Positions 18,517 through 28,975 of a stretch of 64,000 nt of DNA are shown in pieces. The notes beneath the pieces were generated by a model. The model was not told the DNA's origin and did not search any database. It was given only the letters and a program-made list of their open reading frames with translations. Both the position numbers and the translations under genes were made by a program. Origin of the DNA: Marinobacter adhaerens HP15 (GTDB taxonomy: Bacteria > Pseudomonadota > Gammaproteobacteria > Pseudomonadales > Oleiphilaceae); assembly GCF_000166295.1 (NCBI RefSeq), contig NC_017506.1, forward strand, positions 992,001-1,056,000. The letters are read 5' to 3'. Each line of letters begins with the position of its first letter. Within the stretch, counting starts at the first letter, position 1.

Positions 18517-19422
18517 TTAACAGTTACCGCCCATTGCCTGGCCGACTTTTGAACCGTTGTGACGGTTCAGCTGGCTGCAGATCCAGTCGCCTGTGGCGAC
18601 CAGTTTTTCAAGATCGACGCCGGTCTTGATGCCAAGGCCGTTAAGCAGGTATAGCACGTCCTCGGTTGCGACGTTGCCCGAAGCGCCCTTGGCGTAGGGA
18701 CAGCCGCCGAGGCCGGCGACGGAGGCATCGATAACGCTGACGCCTTCTTCCAGCACTGCATACAGATTGGCCAGTGCCTGGCCGTAGGTGTCGTGGAAGT
18801 GCGCAGCCAGTTTATCCATGGGCACGTGCGCGGCGACGGCTTCGAGCATGCGTTTGGCTTTGATCGGAGTGCCCACACCAATGGTGTCGCCCAGGGAAAT
18901 CTCGTGGCAGCCCATGTCGTACAGGGCCTTGGCCACGGTGGCCACCTGCTCCGGGGCAATGTCACCTTCATAGGGGCAACCCATCACGGTTGAGACATAG
19001 CCGCGCACGGGGATGCCGTGTTTGCGTGCTTCCTCGACGACCGGCGCAAAGCGCTCGAGGCTCTCGGCGATGGTGCAGTTGATGTTCTTTTTGGTGAAGG
19101 ATTCGGACGCAGCGCCAAAGACGGCCACTTCGTCGGCCTTCGCCGCCAGTGCCCCCTCAAACCCTTTCAGGTTCGGGGTGAGCGCGGAGTAGCGGACGCC
19201 AGCCTTGCGGGTGATGCCGGCCATCACCTCGGCGGCGTCGCCCATTTGTGGCACCCATTTCGGGGACACGAAACTGGCGGCTTCGATGTGGCTCAGGCCG
19301 CTGTCTGCCAGGCGGTCGATAAGCCCGGTTTTGATGGCGGTGGCGATCACCGGGCCGGGCTCGTTCTGGAGTCCGTCCCGGGGGCTCATCTCAACCAGGC
19401 GAACCTGTTTGGGAAAGGCCAT
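18517..19422 (-). CDS. liuE: Hydroxymethylglutaryl-CoA lyase
   Basis: This 301-residue enzyme cleaves HMG-CoA to acetoacetate and acetyl-CoA, the last step of leucine degradation. The TIM-barrel DRE-type start [12 protein letters not shown] gives the catalytic Arg and the metal Asp. [19 protein letters not shown] carries the active-site cysteine. Its ATG shares one base with the stop of the preceding carboxylase subunit gene (TGATG), so the two are translationally coupled. Confidence 0.95.
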   Translation of the reverse strand: MAFPKQVRLVEMSPRDGLQNEPGPVIATAIKTGLIDRLADSGLSHIEAASFVSPKWVPQMGDAAEVMAGITRKAGVRYSALTPNLKGFEGALAAKADEVAVFGAASESFTKKNINCTIAESLERFAPVVEEARKHGIPVRGYVSTVMGCPYEGDIAPEQVATVAKALYDMGCHEISLGDTIGVGTPIKAKRMLEAVAAHVPMDKLAAHFHDTYGQALANLYAVLEEGVSVIDASVAGLGGCPYAKGASGNVATEDVLYLLNGLGIKTGVDLEKLVATGDWICSQLNRHNGSKVGQAMGGNC

Positions 19423-21416
19423 CAGCCTGCCTCCTCTTCATTCACTTCAATGGCAATCAGTTCAGCACCTTCAGAAACCTGGTCGCCCTCGGCGAAGAAG
19501 ATTTCAGTGACCACGCCGTCGGCCGGGGCCTTGATGGCGTGTTCCATCTTCATGGCTTCCATGATCACCAGGCTCTGGCCCGCGGTGACCTTGTCGCCAA
19601 CCTTGGCCTGCACAGCGACGATGGCGCCGTTCATGGGCGCGGCCAGGCTGCCTTCGCTGGCCATTTCCTCGAAGCCGTAGCTTTCCTTGTACACGGTGCA
19701 GTTGAAGGTGTCGCCTTCGTAGAACAGCATCAGCTGGTCGTTGTGCAGGTTGCCGTGGATGCTGATGCGATGGCCGTTGATGACCGCCTGCAAGTAGTCG
19801 TCATCCAGACGGGCAGTCAGGTTGTAGACGCTGTCACCAACGAATACCTGATAGCGATCGTCGCGCTCCAGCACCTTGAGATCGTGAATCTCTTCACCCA
19901 CCTGCAGCTGCAGCGGCTGGGCAAATTCCGAGTTCATGCGCCAGCTGTTCTGGCGACCGAAGGGCGACCAGGGGTCGGTGCTGACCACTTCCCGGGATTT
20001 GCGCTGTTCCAGAACAAAACCGGCGGCAAGTACCAGGGCTTTATGGGTATCCAGCTTGGATTTCGGGAACAGCAGTTCCCGGTGATCGTCGATAAAGCCG
20101 GTGGTCAGTTCCGCTTCCCGGAACGGTTGGGCGTCCGCCAGGGCGTGCAGGAACCGGATGTTGGTCTTCACGCCCGCGATGCGGTAGTGCTCCAGGGCCT
20201 GAACCATGCGGTTGATGGCCTGGTCGCGGGTCTCGTCCCACACGATCAGTTTGGCGATCATCGGGTCGTAGTGGATGCTGATGTCGTCGCCCTCGGTCAC
20301 GCCGGTGTCGACGCGCACATGGGCGCTTTCATCCGGAGTGCTCAGGTAGCGCAGGTTGCCGGTGGCCGGCAGGAAGTCCTGGTCCGGGTCTTCGGCGTAG
20401 ATCCGCGCTTCCAGAGCGTGGCCCCGGGTTTTCACCTGGGACTGTTCCAGCGGCAGGGCATCACCCCAGGCCACTTTCAGCTGCCATTCCACCAGATCCT
20501 GGCCGGTGACCATTTCGGTAACCGGATGCTCGACCTGAAGGCGGGTGTTCATCTCCATGAAGAAGAAGGAACCGTCGACGTCGTACAGGAATTCAACGGT
20601 GCCGGCACCCACGTAGTTAATGGCCTGGGCGGCGCGCACGGCCGCCTCCCCCATGGCCTTGCGGGTTTCTTCGCTCAGGCCCGGGGCCGGGGCTTCTTCC
20701 AGGACTTTCTGATGGCGGCGCTGCACGGAGCAATCACGCTCGGCCAGGTACACACCCTTGCCGTCCTGGTCGCAGAAGACCTGGATCTCCACGTGCCGGG
20801 GCTGGGTCAGGTAACGTTCGATCAGCATGTCCGGGTTGCCGAACGCGTTCTGGGCTTCGCGCTTGGCGGCGGCCAGGGCGTCGTCAAACTCGCCCATGTT
20901 GTTCACGACGCGCATGCCTTTGCCACCGCCGCCGGCAACAGCCTTGAGCAGCAAGGGGAAGCCGCATTTCTCGGCTTCGGCCCGCAGGGTTTCAACCGAC
21001 TGGTCGTCGCCGTGGTAACCGGGCACCAGCGGAACGCCGGCCTTTTCCATGATGGCCTTGGCCGCGGACTTGGAGCCCATGGCAGCGATGGCCGAGGAGG
21101 GCGGGCCGATGAAGACAATGTTGTTGGCTTCACAGGATTCGGCAAACCCGGTGTTTTCCGAGAGGAAACCGTAACCCGGGTGGATGGCCTGGGCACCACT
21201 CTTTTTGGCAATCTCAATGATCTTTTCGGCACGCAGGTAGCTTTCGGAGCTAGGTGCAGGGCCGATGTGGAAGGCTTCGTCAGCCATGGCCACGTGCCGT
21301 GCATTGGCGTCGGCCTCGGAATAGACGGCGACGACGCGAATGCCCATGCGGTGGGCGGTTTGTATGATCCGGCAGGCGATTTCGCCCCGGTTGGCGATCA
21401 GTATCTTGCTGAACAT
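19422..21416 (-). CDS. liuD: 3-methylcrotonyl-CoA carboxylase, biotin-carrying alpha subunit
   Basis: This 664-residue subunit has a biotin carboxylase N-domain ([14 protein letters not shown]), an ATP-grasp domain with glycine-rich [12 protein letters not shown], a carboxylase C-domain, a linker, and a biotinyl domain with EAMKMEH (biotinylated Lys near 623). It carboxylates biotin for the beta subunit encoded two genes upstream. The adjacent liuB and liuC settle that the substrate is methylcrotonyl-CoA rather than propionyl- or geranyl-CoA, although the geranyl paralogue cannot be excluded by sequence alone. Confidence 0.93.
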   Translation of the reverse strand: MFSKILIANRGEIACRIIQTAHRMGIRVVAVYSEADANARHVAMADEAFHIGPAPSSESYLRAEKIIEIAKKSGAQAIHPGYGFLSENTGFAESCEANNIVFIGPPSSAIAAMGSKSAAKAIMEKAGVPLVPGYHGDDQSVETLRAEAEKCGFPLLLKAVAGGGGKGMRVVNNMGEFDDALAAAKREAQNAFGNPDMLIERYLTQPRHVEIQVFCDQDGKGVYLAERDCSVQRRHQKVLEEAPAPGLSEETRKAMGEAAVRAAQAINYVGAGTVEFLYDVDGSFFFMEMNTRLQVEHPVTEMVTGQDLVEWQLKVAWGDALPLEQSQVKTRGHALEARIYAEDPDQDFLPATGNLRYLSTPDESAHVRVDTGVTEGDDISIHYDPMIAKLIVWDETRDQAINRMVQALEHYRIAGVKTNIRFLHALADAQPFREAELTTGFIDDHRELLFPKSKLDTHKALVLAAGFVLEQRKSREVVSTDPWSPFGRQNSWRMNSEFAQPLQLQVGEEIHDLKVLERDDRYQVFVGDSVYNLTARLDDDYLQAVINGHRISIHGNLHNDQLMLFYEGDTFNCTVYKESYGFEEMASEGSLAAPMNGAIVAVQAKVGDKVTAGQSLVIMEAMKMEHAIKAPADGVVTEIFFAEGDQVSEGAELIAIEVNEEEAG

Positions 21417-21418
21417 TG

Positions 21419-22225
21419 TTATTCTTCCTCCGGAACCCAGTTGGCCTTGCGCTTGTTCAGGAAGGCGCTGAGCCCTTCCTGCCCTTCTTCACCCACCCGG
21501 ATATCCGCGATGCGGTGTGCGGTGTCGTCAATCACGTCGTCGTTGATGGGCTTGTGGCTGACGGCGAATACCAGGTCCTTGGCGGCTTTCATGGCCTCGG
21601 GCCCGTTCATGGCCAGTTGCTGGAGCATCTCGTTGCAGCGGGCTTCCATGGCATCGACATCGTCACAGACGATGTGTACGAGGCCGTATTCCTGAGCCTG
21701 CTTGGCAGTGAATACTTCGGCGGAGATGAAGTACCGCCGGGCCTGGCGTTCGCCGATGGCGCGCACCACGTAGGGGCTGATCACGGCCGGAATCAGGCCG
21801 AGCTTCACTTCGCTGAGGCAGAAGCTGGATTTCTCGGTGGCGATGACGATGTCGCAGCAGGCGGCAAGGCCCACAGCGCCGCCGAAAGCGGCGCCCTGCA
21901 CCAGGCCGATCACGGGCTTGGAGAGGTGGTTGAGTACGTTCATCAGTCGCGCCAGTTCCCGGGAATCATCCAGGTTTTCCTGGCGGCTGTTCTCGGCCAT
22001 GCGGCGCATCCAGCCAAGGTCGGCCCCGGGCGGAGAAGTGCTTGCCTTCGGAGCGCAGATGACGACTTTCACGCTGTTGTCGGCATTCACCTCGGTGAGG
22101 GTGCTGATCAGCTGCTGGATGATCACGTCGTCGAAGGCGTTGCGTTTGTCAGGGCGGTTGAGAACCACCTCGGCAATGCCTTCGTCGCGACGTTTGAGCA
22201 GAACTGCGGATTCGTTGTCTGTCAT
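21419..22225 (-). CDS. liuC: Methylglutaconyl-CoA hydratase (enoyl-CoA hydratase family)
   Basis: This 268-residue crotonase-fold protein hydrates 3-methylglutaconyl-CoA to HMG-CoA. The oxyanion-hole segments are seen around VKVVICAPKASTSPPGADLG and GLVQGAAFGGAVGLAACCD, followed by EVKLGLIPAVISPYV. Two bases separate it from liuD and 14 from liuB. The specific name rests on its position between the two carboxylase subunits. Confidence 0.9.
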   Translation of the reverse strand: MTDNESAVLLKRRDEGIAEVVLNRPDKRNAFDDVIIQQLISTLTEVNADNSVKVVICAPKASTSPPGADLGWMRRMAENSRQENLDDSRELARLMNVLNHLSKPVIGLVQGAAFGGAVGLAACCDIVIATEKSSFCLSEVKLGLIPAVISPYVVRAIGERQARRYFISAEVFTAKQAQEYGLVHIVCDDVDAMEARCNEMLQQLAMNGPEAMKAAKDLVFAVSHKPINDDVIDDTAHRIADIRVGEEGQEGLSAFLNKRKANWVPEEE

Positions 22226-22239
22226 GTCAGTCTCCCCGA

Positions 22240-23847
22240 TTACATCCGGAACACGCCAAAGCGTGTCGGCTTGGCGGGTCGGTTAAGGGTGGCAGACAGG
22301 CTCAGGGCAACCACTTCCCGGGTCTGGGCCGGGTCGATGACGCCGTCGTCCCAGAGGCGGGCACTGGCGTAGTACGGGTGGCCCTGGTGTTCGTAGGTGT
22401 CGATGATCGGCTTCTTGAATTCAGCTTCTTCCTCGGCGCTCCATTCCTGGCCCTTGCGCTCCATGCCTTCACGGCGAACGGTGGCCATAACGCCGGCGGC
22501 CTGTTCGCCGCCCATCACCGAGATGCGGGCGTTCGGCCACATCCAGAGGAAATCCGGGCTGTAGGCACGGCCGCACATGCCGTAGTTGCCCGCGCCGAAG
22601 GAGCCACCGATCAGTACGGTGATCTTGGGCACGTTGGCACAGGCCACGGCCATAACCATCTTGGCGCCGTGCTTGGCGATGCCTTCGGATTCGTATTTCT
22701 GGCCAACCATGAACCCGGTGATATTCTGCAGGAACAGCAACGGGATGTTGCGCTGGCAGCACAATTCAACGAAGTGGGCGCCTTTCTGGGCGGCTTCGCT
22801 GAACAGGATGCCGTTGTTGGCGATGATGCCCACCGGGTAGCCGTGGATATGGGCAAAGCCGGTGACCAGGGTCTGGCCGTAATAGCGTTTGAATTCGTCA
22901 AACTCGGAACCGTCGACTGTGCGGGCGATGACGTCACGCACGTCAAACTGCTTGCGCAGGTCGGTGCCAACGATGCCGTAGATTTCCTCGGCGTCGTACA
23001 GCGGTGCCTTGGGCTTGCGGATTTCCACATCCGTTGGCTTGCGACGGTTCAGGTTGGAGACGCTGCGCCGGGCGATTTCCAGGGCGTGTGCGTCGTTCTC
23101 GGCGTAGTGGTCGGCCACACCGGAGATTTTACAGTGTACGTCGGCGCCACCCAGGTCTTCGGCGGTCACTACTTCACCGGTGGCGGCTTTCACCAGCGGC
23201 GGGCCGGCCAGGAAGATGGTGCCCTGGTTGCGGACGATAATGGATTCATCCGCCATGGCGGGCACGTAGGCGCCACCGGCGGTACACAGGCCCATGACGA
23301 CGGCGATCTGCGGGATGTCGTCGGCAGACATGCGGGCCTGGTTGTAGAAGATGCGGCCGAAGTGCTCACGATCCGGGAAGACTTCGTCCTGGCGGGGCAG
23401 GTTGGCGCCGCCGGAGTCGACCAGGTAGATGCACGGCAGGCGGTTCTGCAGGGCGATTTCCTGGGCGCGCAGGTGTTTCTTGACGGTCAGCGGGTAGTAG
23501 CTGCCGCCTTTCACGGTGGCGTCGTTGGCAATGATCATGCATTCGGTGCCAGAGACGCGGCCCACGCCGGCGATGACGCCTGCAGCGGGGACTTCTTCAT
23601 CGTAAACGTTGTAGGCGGCGAACTGGCCAATTTCCAGGAACGGGGAGCCGTCGTCCAGGAGGCGGTTGATGCGCTCTCTGGGGAGCAGCTTGCCACGGGC
23701 GATGTGGCGCTCCTGGTAGGAGGGGCCGCCGCCTTGCTGGATGGTGGAAACTTTGTCGCGCAGGTCGGCTACGGCCTGGGCCATGGATTCCTGATTGGCC
23801 TGGAACTCTTCGGACCTGGGATTAATCTTGCTTTGAAGTATTGTCAT
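22240..23847 (-). CDS. liuB: 3-methylcrotonyl-CoA carboxylase beta subunit (carboxyltransferase)
   Basis: This 535-residue carboxyltransferase transfers CO2 from biotin to methylcrotonyl-CoA. The crotonase-like N-domain contains [20 protein letters not shown] and [13 protein letters not shown]; the C-domain has [14 protein letters not shown] and [16 protein letters not shown]. The frame is open further upstream to 24003, but the ATG at 23847, preceded by GAGG, starts the family's normal N-terminus [15 protein letters not shown]. The extra upstream frame is the inverted-repeat element. Confidence 0.95.
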   Translation of the reverse strand: MTILQSKINPRSEEFQANQESMAQAVADLRDKVSTIQQGGGPSYQERHIARGKLLPRERINRLLDDGSPFLEIGQFAAYNVYDEEVPAAGVIAGVGRVSGTECMIIANDATVKGGSYYPLTVKKHLRAQEIALQNRLPCIYLVDSGGANLPRQDEVFPDREHFGRIFYNQARMSADDIPQIAVVMGLCTAGGAYVPAMADESIIVRNQGTIFLAGPPLVKAATGEVVTAEDLGGADVHCKISGVADHYAENDAHALEIARRSVSNLNRRKPTDVEIRKPKAPLYDAEEIYGIVGTDLRKQFDVRDVIARTVDGSEFDEFKRYYGQTLVTGFAHIHGYPVGIIANNGILFSEAAQKGAHFVELCCQRNIPLLFLQNITGFMVGQKYESEGIAKHGAKMVMAVACANVPKITVLIGGSFGAGNYGMCGRAYSPDFLWMWPNARISVMGGEQAAGVMATVRREGMERKGQEWSAEEEAEFKKPIIDTYEHQGHPYYASARLWDDGVIDPAQTREVVALSLSATLNRPAKPTRFGVFRM

Positions 23848-23875
23848 TTTTTCGGGCCTCGAGGTTCGGGGCGGC

Positions 23876-23983
23876 GGGACTGGCAGGGAATCTTTCCGGG
23901 AACCGCTACGAGCACATCCATGTGCGCTTGACGTCGGCCATCCATGGCCGCCGACATTCCCGGAAAGACACCCTGCCAGTCCC
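23876..23983. repeat. 108-bp nested inverted repeat inside the liu operon
   Basis: Two 27-base outer arms (23876-23902 and 23957-23983) are complementary at 25 of 27 positions. Between them lie two smaller palindromes, GCACATCCATGTGC (23912-23925) and CGGCCATCCATGGCCG (23935-23950), which share the apex CATCCATG. Folded RNA or DNA would form a long stem opening into two short hairpins. It fills the only large gap (207 bp) in the operon, between liuA and liuB. It looks like a dispersed structured repeat; copy number elsewhere is unknown. Confidence 0.8.
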
Positions 23984-24054
23984 TCGTTGTACTTTGGGTG
24001 CAAGCCGTCCCCGGCTTATCCGGCTGCGGACGGCTACTGGCTTGAAGCTGCGCG

Positions 24055-25224
24055 TTATTTGTTCAGGTACAGCTCACGGCCGATCAGCATCCGGCGAATC
24101 TCGGACGTTCCGGCACCGATCTCATACAGCTTGGCGTCCCGCAGCAGGCGGCCTGTCGGGTATTCGTTGATGTAGCCGTTACCGCCGAGCAGCTGGATGG
24201 CGTCCAGGGCGATTTTGGTGGCCATTTCGGCGGAGTAGAGGATCGCGCCGGCGGCGTCTTTACGGGTGGTTTCCGCGCCACGGTCGGCAGACATGGCAAC
24301 CATGTAGACGTAGGACTTGGCGGTGTTCATCCAGGTGTACATGTCGGCGACTTTGCCCTGGACCAGTTCGAATTCACCGATGGCCTGGCCGAACTGCTTG
24401 CGCTCGCGGATGTAGGGTACGACCACGTCCATAGCGGCTTGCATGATGCCCAGGGGGCCGCCAGAGAGAACCAGGCGTTCGTAGTCGAGGCCGCTCATGA
24501 GGACTTTGGCGCCGTTGCCAACACCGCCCAGCACATTTTCCTTGGGTACTTTGCAGTCCTGGAACACCAGTTCACAGGTGTTGGAGCCGCGCATGCCGAG
24601 CTTGTCGAGTTTCTGGTGACGGCTGAAGCCCGGGGCGTCGCGCTCTACGATGAAGGCGGTGACACCCCTGGAGCCGGCGGAGGTGTCGGTCTTGGCGTAG
24701 ATGACGTAGGTGTTCGCATCCGGGCCGTTGGTGATCCACATTTTGTTGCCGTTGAGGAGGTAGTGGTCACCTTCATCTTTGGCGGTCAGTTTCATGGAGA
24801 TGACGTCGGAGCCGGCGTTGGGCTCGGACATGGCCAGGGCGCCAATGTGCTCGCCGCTAACGAGCTTCGGCAGGTATTTCTGTTTCTGTTCTTCGGTGCC
24901 GTTGCGGTGAATCTGGTTCACACACAGGTTGGAGTGGGCACCGTAGGAGAGGCCAACGGAGGCGGAAGCACGGCTGATTTCTTCCATGGCGATGACGTGC
25001 GCCAGGTAGCCCATGTCGGAGCCGCCGTATTCTTCGCTCACGGTGATACCCAGCAGGCCCATGTCGCCCATTTTCCGCCACAGGTCCATGGGGAACTCGT
25101 TGTTGCGGTCAATTTCCTCGGCGCGCGGTGCGATTTCGGAAGCAGCAAAGCCGTTGATCTGCTCGCGGAGCATATCGAGGGTTTCGCCGAGGCCGAAGTT
25201 GAGCTCTGAGTATTGTGATTTCAT
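24055..25224 (-). CDS. liuA: Isovaleryl-CoA dehydrogenase
   Basis: This 389-residue acyl-CoA dehydrogenase fits isovaleryl-CoA dehydrogenase. The catalytic base lies on helix G in [12 protein letters not shown] (Glu249), whereas the C-terminal position used by MCAD-type enzymes is GAGTSEIRR without glutamate. That relocation is diagnostic of the isovaleryl enzymes. FAD contacts are seen in MSEPNAGSD and MWITNGPDA. It performs the first dehydrogenation in leucine breakdown, feeding electrons to ETF. Confidence 0.95.
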   Translation of the reverse strand: MKSQYSELNFGLGETLDMLREQINGFAASEIAPRAEEIDRNNEFPMDLWRKMGDMGLLGITVSEEYGGSDMGYLAHVIAMEEISRASASVGLSYGAHSNLCVNQIHRNGTEEQKQKYLPKLVSGEHIGALAMSEPNAGSDVISMKLTAKDEGDHYLLNGNKMWITNGPDANTYVIYAKTDTSAGSRGVTAFIVERDAPGFSRHQKLDKLGMRGSNTCELVFQDCKVPKENVLGGVGNGAKVLMSGLDYERLVLSGGPLGIMQAAMDVVVPYIRERKQFGQAIGEFELVQGKVADMYTWMNTAKSYVYMVAMSADRGAETTRKDAAGAILYSAEMATKIALDAIQLLGGNGYINEYPTGRLLRDAKLYEIGAGTSEIRRMLIGRELYLNK

Positions 25225-25253
25225 CGTTGGCTACCTTTGATTTCTGTCATTCA

Positions 25254-25697
25254 TTAGTTTTCAGCGGTCTGCCTGGCTTCTTCTTTCGCCGGCGCCTGCT
25301 GTTTCTTTTTCTTCTGCAGCTCGGCCAGGGCTTCTCGGCACCGGGCTTCGGCTGTATCCATTTCCATTTCTGCCTGGGCAATGTCGTTTTTCTGCTGTTC
25401 CAGCTGAGCCCGTTTGTTTTCCAGGATGGTCAGCATCTTCAGCAGCTGTTTTTCATTGCCGCTGAGGGTTTCGTCCCACAGATCGAACAATTCTTTTGTT
25501 TCCGCGAGGGAAAATCCCATTCGCTTGCCGCGGAGAATAAGCTTCAGACGCACTCGGTCTTTTGAACTGAAGATCCGTGTCTGCCCGCGCCGCGTGGGCC
25601 TGAGCAGCTCCTGATCCTCGTAGAAACGAATGCTCCGGGTTGTCACGTCGAACTCTTTGGCGAGCTCGCTGATGCTGTATGTCTGTTTAATGTCCAT
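25254..25697 (-). CDS. liuR: MerR-family regulator of branched-chain catabolism (LiuR)
   Basis: This 147-residue MerR protein has its HTH at residues 1-75 (YSISELAKEFDVTTRSIRFYEDQELL) and a long C-terminal coiled coil rich in Gln and Lys. It is the first gene of the minus-strand operon, 29 bp before liuA. LiuR proteins are known regulators of leucine/isovalerate genes in Proteobacteria. A fitting dyad lies 35 bp upstream of its start. Confidence 0.9.
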   Translation of the reverse strand: MDIKQTYSISELAKEFDVTTRSIRFYEDQELLRPTRRGQTRIFSSKDRVRLKLILRGKRMGFSLAETKELFDLWDETLSGNEKQLLKMLTILENKRAQLEQQKNDIAQAEMEMDTAEARCREALAELQKKKKQQAPAKEEARQTAEN

Positions 25698-25731
25698 TGG
25701 GATTTCCTTTTTAGACTTAGGTTAGATAAAG

Positions 25732-25747
25732 TTTACGTAAACGTAAA
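25732..25747. promoter_or_regulatory. MerR-type operator between the divergent catabolic operons
   Basis: TTTACGTAAACGTAAA has 7-base arms that are exact complements around a 2-base centre. It lies in the 104-bp gap between liuR (minus) and the short-chain dehydrogenase gene (plus), 35 and 55 bases from the two starts. LiuR is the evident candidate ligand because it is encoded next to the site. Confidence 0.75.
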
Positions 25748-25801
25748 GTAGTTTTAGGGTCCGATTTTTAACAAACAGAATCCTGAAAAGGGGAGTGAAC
25801 G

Positions 25802-26563
25802 ATGGAATTCAAAAATGTGGCAGCCATTGTAACAGGCGGTGCTTCCGGGCTGGGCGAGGGTGCAGCCCGTGCGCTGGCGGCATCCGGATGCAAGGTGGCG
25901 ATCCTGGATCTGCAGAAAGAGCAGGGCCGCAAGGTAGCCGAGGACATTGGCGGGATTTTCCTTGAGTGCGATGTAAGCTCCCCCGACAGCGCCGAAGCGG
26001 CCATCAACGCTGCCCGTGAGGCCCATGGCCCCTGCGGTATTGCTGTGAACTGCGCTGGTATTGCCACGGCCTCGAAGATTCTGGGCCGCGAGGGCGTGAT
26101 GCCGCTGGAGAACTTCAGCAAGGTTATTCAGGTCAACCTGATTGGTACCTTTAACATCCTGCGCCTGGCGGCAGCGGATATGGCCCAGCGCGAACCCAAC
26201 GCCGATGGTGAGCGCGGTGTGATTATCAACACCGCGTCGGTGGCCGCCTACGAGGGCCAGATTGGCCAGGCGGCCTACAGTGCCTCCAAGGGCGGTGTGG
26301 TATCGCTGACCCTGCAGTCCGCTCGTGAGCTGGCTCGCGAAGGCATCCGTGTAAATACGATTGCACCGGGCCTGTTCATGACGCCCATGATGGCGGGTAT
26401 GCCCGAGGAAGTTCAGGAAAGCCTGGCGGCCACGCTGCCGTTCCCGAAGCGCCTCGGCAAGCCGGAAGAATTCGGCATGATGGTTGACCAGATGGTGCGC
26501 AACCCGATTCTCAACGGCGAAGTGATTCGTCTGGACTGCGCGCTTCGCATGGCGCCCAAGTAA
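25802..26563 (+). CDS. Short-chain dehydrogenase, HSD10 / 3-hydroxyacyl-CoA dehydrogenase type
   Basis: This 253-residue SDR has the nucleotide motif [10 protein letters not shown] at 11-20, the NCAG motif near residue 83, and the catalytic residues Ser146, Tyr159 and Lys163 (YSASK). The close fit to type-2 3-hydroxyacyl-CoA dehydrogenases ([22 protein letters not shown] C-terminus) suggests oxidation of 3-hydroxyacyl-CoAs such as 2-methyl-3-hydroxybutyryl-CoA from isoleucine. It is the first gene of a three-gene operon divergent from liu. Confidence 0.85.
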   Translation: MEFKNVAAIVTGGASGLGEGAARALAASGCKVAILDLQKEQGRKVAEDIGGIFLECDVSSPDSAEAAINAAREAHGPCGIAVNCAGIATASKILGREGVMPLENFSKVIQVNLIGTFNILRLAAADMAQREPNADGERGVIINTASVAAYEGQIGQAAYSASKGGVVSLTLQSARELAREGIRVNTIAPGLFMTPMMAGMPEEVQESLAATLPFPKRLGKPEEFGMMVDQMVRNPILNGEVIRLDCALRMAPK

Positions 26564-26587
26564 AGCATTCAGTTGCAGGAGACATAC

Positions 26588-27739
26588 ATGACCGTGTCTG
26601 TTGATAAAGAAGAACTGGCGATGTTCCGGGATTCCGTTATCAAGGTCCTGGAAAAAGAAGTGACGCCGCACTACGAAGCCTGGGAAAAATCCGGGCTGGT
26701 TCCCCGCGAGCTCTGGAACACCCTGGGCAACGCCGGGATGCTCTGCGTGGATGTACCCGAAGAGTGGGGTGGCATAGGTGCGCCTTTCCAGTTCTCCGTG
26801 GTGGTGGGTGAAGAGCTGGCCCGCATGGGATTCGGCGCGCTGTCCACCAACGTGATGGTGCACTCGGACATCGTGGCTCCCTACCTGAGCCACATGGGTA
26901 ATGAAGAGCAACGGCAGCAGTGGCTGCCCAAGCTGGTCTCCGGCGAAGCCGTTGGCGCCATTGCCATGACCGAGCCCGGCGCAGGCAGTGACCTGCAGGC
27001 GATCCGCACCAGCGCGGTGAAAGATGGCGATGAGTACATCCTTAACGGCTCCAAGACCTTCATCACCAACGGTCAGCATGCCGATATGGTCATCGTTGCC
27101 GCGAAAACCGATCCGAAGGCTGGCGCCCGGGGCATCAGTCTGTTCCTGGTGGATACCTCACTGCCTGGCTTCAGCAAAGGCCGCAATCTGGACAAGATCG
27201 GCCAACATTCCGGGGATACTTCCGAGCTGTTCTTCTCCGACATGCGCATCCCGGCTTCCGCGCTTCTTGGCGAAGAGGGGCAGGGGTTTGTGTACCTGAT
27301 GAAGGAGCTGCCCCGGGAGCGGCTGGTGATTGGCGCCCTTGGCGTGGCTGCCGCCCGTGGCTCCCTGGATCTGACCATTGCCTACGCCCAGGAGCGGGAA
27401 CTGTTCGGACAGAAACTGGCCCAACTGCAGAACACCCGCTTTGAAATCGCGCGCATGGAAACCGACTACCGGGTGAACAAGGCGTTCGTGGACCAGTGCA
27501 TCGACCAGTACGACCTGGGCGAACTGGACGCGCCAACCGCCTCCATGGCCAAGTACAGCGCCACAGAAATGCAGTGCCGCGTGGCCGATGGCTGCCTGCA
27601 GCTGTTCGGCGGTTACGGTTACACCACCGAGTACCCGATTTCCCGAGCCTTTATCGACGCGCGGGTGCAGCGAATCTATGGCGGCACCTCGGAAGTCATG
27701 AAAGAAATCATTGCCCGCTCTGTGCTGGGCAAAGCCTGA
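26588..27739 (+). CDS. Acyl-CoA dehydrogenase, LCAD-like
   Basis: This 383-residue acyl-CoA dehydrogenase starts at ATG 26588 after AGGAGA; a TTG at 26573 is unnecessary. The C-terminal motif reads IYGGTSEV, so the usual MCAD/SCAD glutamate is Gly here, while LPRERLVIG places a glutamate (Glu244) on helix G, as in long-chain and isovaleryl enzymes. FAD motifs MTEPGAGSD and TFITNGQHAD are intact. It acts between an SDR and a thiolase, in a fatty or branched acyl-CoA spiral. Confidence 0.88.
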   Translation: MTVSVDKEELAMFRDSVIKVLEKEVTPHYEAWEKSGLVPRELWNTLGNAGMLCVDVPEEWGGIGAPFQFSVVVGEELARMGFGALSTNVMVHSDIVAPYLSHMGNEEQRQQWLPKLVSGEAVGAIAMTEPGAGSDLQAIRTSAVKDGDEYILNGSKTFITNGQHADMVIVAAKTDPKAGARGISLFLVDTSLPGFSKGRNLDKIGQHSGDTSELFFSDMRIPASALLGEEGQGFVYLMKELPRERLVIGALGVAAARGSLDLTIAYAQERELFGQKLAQLQNTRFEIARMETDYRVNKAFVDQCIDQYDLGELDAPTASMAKYSATEMQCRVADGCLQLFGGYGYTTEYPISRAFIDARVQRIYGGTSEVMKEIIARSVLGKA

Positions 27740-27755
27740 TCAAGTGAGGAAAACC

Positions 27756-28937
27756 ATGAGCAACAACGACGTAGTGATTGCAGGATCAGCGCGCACCCCC
27801 ATGGGTGGCATGATGGGCTCCCTCAGCTCCGTGCGCTCCCCGGATCTGGGCGCCATCTCCATCAAGGCGGCCATTGAACGCTCCGGCCTACAGCCTGCGG
27901 ATGTGCAGGAAGTGATCATGGGCTGCGTGCTGCCAGCAGGCCTCGGCCAGGCCCCGGCCCGCCAGGCTTCCCGCGCCTCCGGCATTCCCGATAGCTCCGG
28001 CTGCACCACCATCAACAAGATGTGCGGCTCCGGTATGCAGGCCGTGATCATGGCTCACGACCAGATCAAGGCCGGTACCAATAACATCATGATCGCCGGC
28101 GGCATGGAAAACATGAGCCAGGCGCCGTACCTGCTGCCCAAGGCCCGCGGTGGTATGCGCATGGGCCACGGTCAGGTAATGGACAGCATGTTCCTGGATG
28201 GTCTGGAAGACGCCTACGAAGGCGGCCTGATGGGTGTCTTCGCACAGCGCACCGCTGATAAATACGACATCAGCCGCCAGGCCATGGACGAATTTGCCAT
28301 CGGCTCCCTGCAGAAATCCCTGGCAGCCATCGAAAACGGCTGGTTCCGGGACGAGATTGTCCCGGTCACCGTTTCTGGTCGTGGCGGCGACACCGAAGTC
28401 GACACCGACGAGCAGCCGGGCAACGCCAAACCGGAGAAAATCCCGCACCTGAAGCCGGCCTTCGCCAAAGACGGCTCCGTGACTGCCGCCAACTCAAGTT
28501 CCATTAGCGATGGCGCCTCCGCCCTTGTGCTGGCCTCCGCCGCCGAAGCCGACGCCCGTGGCCTGACACCCCAGGCCCGCATCGTGGCCCACGCCACCCA
28601 CGCACGTCTGCCGGCCGAGTTCACCCTTGCGCCCATCGGTTCCATCGAGAAGGTGCTGAAGAAAGCCGGCTGGAGCGTGGACGACGTGGATCTCTTCGAG
28701 ATCAACGAAGCCTTTGCTGTGGTGACCCTGGCAGCCATCAACGAGCTGAAACTGCCGGCTGACAAGGTCAACGTCCACGGTGGCGCCTGTGCCCTGGGGC
28801 ATCCGATCGGTTCTTCCGGTTCGCGGATTATCGTTACCCTGATCAATGCCCTGAAGCAGCGTGGTCTGAAGCGCGGTGTGGCTTCGTTGTGTATTGGTGG
28901 TGGCGAGGGGACTGCCGTTGCCATCGAGTTGATTTGA
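27756..28937 (+). CDS. Acetyl-CoA C-acetyltransferase (thiolase)
   Basis: This 393-residue thiolase has the nucleophilic cysteine in INKMCGSGMQ (Cys90), the histidine in GGACALGHPIGSSGSR and the second cysteine in SLCIGGGEG. The start at 27756 follows GAGGA and gives the normal N-terminus. Biosynthetic-type thiolases of this size cleave acetoacetyl-CoA or 2-methylacetoacetyl-CoA. It would finish both leucine breakdown (acetoacetate after CoA activation) and isoleucine breakdown. Confidence 0.92.
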   Translation: MSNNDVVIAGSARTPMGGMMGSLSSVRSPDLGAISIKAAIERSGLQPADVQEVIMGCVLPAGLGQAPARQASRASGIPDSSGCTTINKMCGSGMQAVIMAHDQIKAGTNNIMIAGGMENMSQAPYLLPKARGGMRMGHGQVMDSMFLDGLEDAYEGGLMGVFAQRTADKYDISRQAMDEFAIGSLQKSLAAIENGWFRDEIVPVTVSGRGGDTEVDTDEQPGNAKPEKIPHLKPAFAKDGSVTAANSSSISDGASALVLASAAEADARGLTPQARIVAHATHARLPAEFTLAPIGSIEKVLKKAGWSVDDVDLFEINEAFAVVTLAAINELKLPADKVNVHGGACALGHPIGSSGSRIIVTLINALKQRGLKRGVASLCIGGGEGTAVAIELI

Positions 28938-28975
28938 TCGGTTCTTGTTGTAGCCTGCCCGGCTAGGGGCGGGCT

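Noticed and set aside
19539..21695. 718-codon open frame on the plus strand over liuD
   Set aside because: It is antisense to a complete biotin-carboxylase gene with intact motifs. GC-rich coding DNA gives long mirror frames, and the translation shows no domain.
22378..23931. 517-codon open frame antisense to liuB
   Set aside because: Same explanation. liuB on the opposite strand has all carboxyltransferase motifs.
23848..24003. N-terminal extension of liuB
   Set aside because: The extension is translated from the nested inverted repeat. The methionine at 23847 has a ribosome site and starts the normal family N-terminus.
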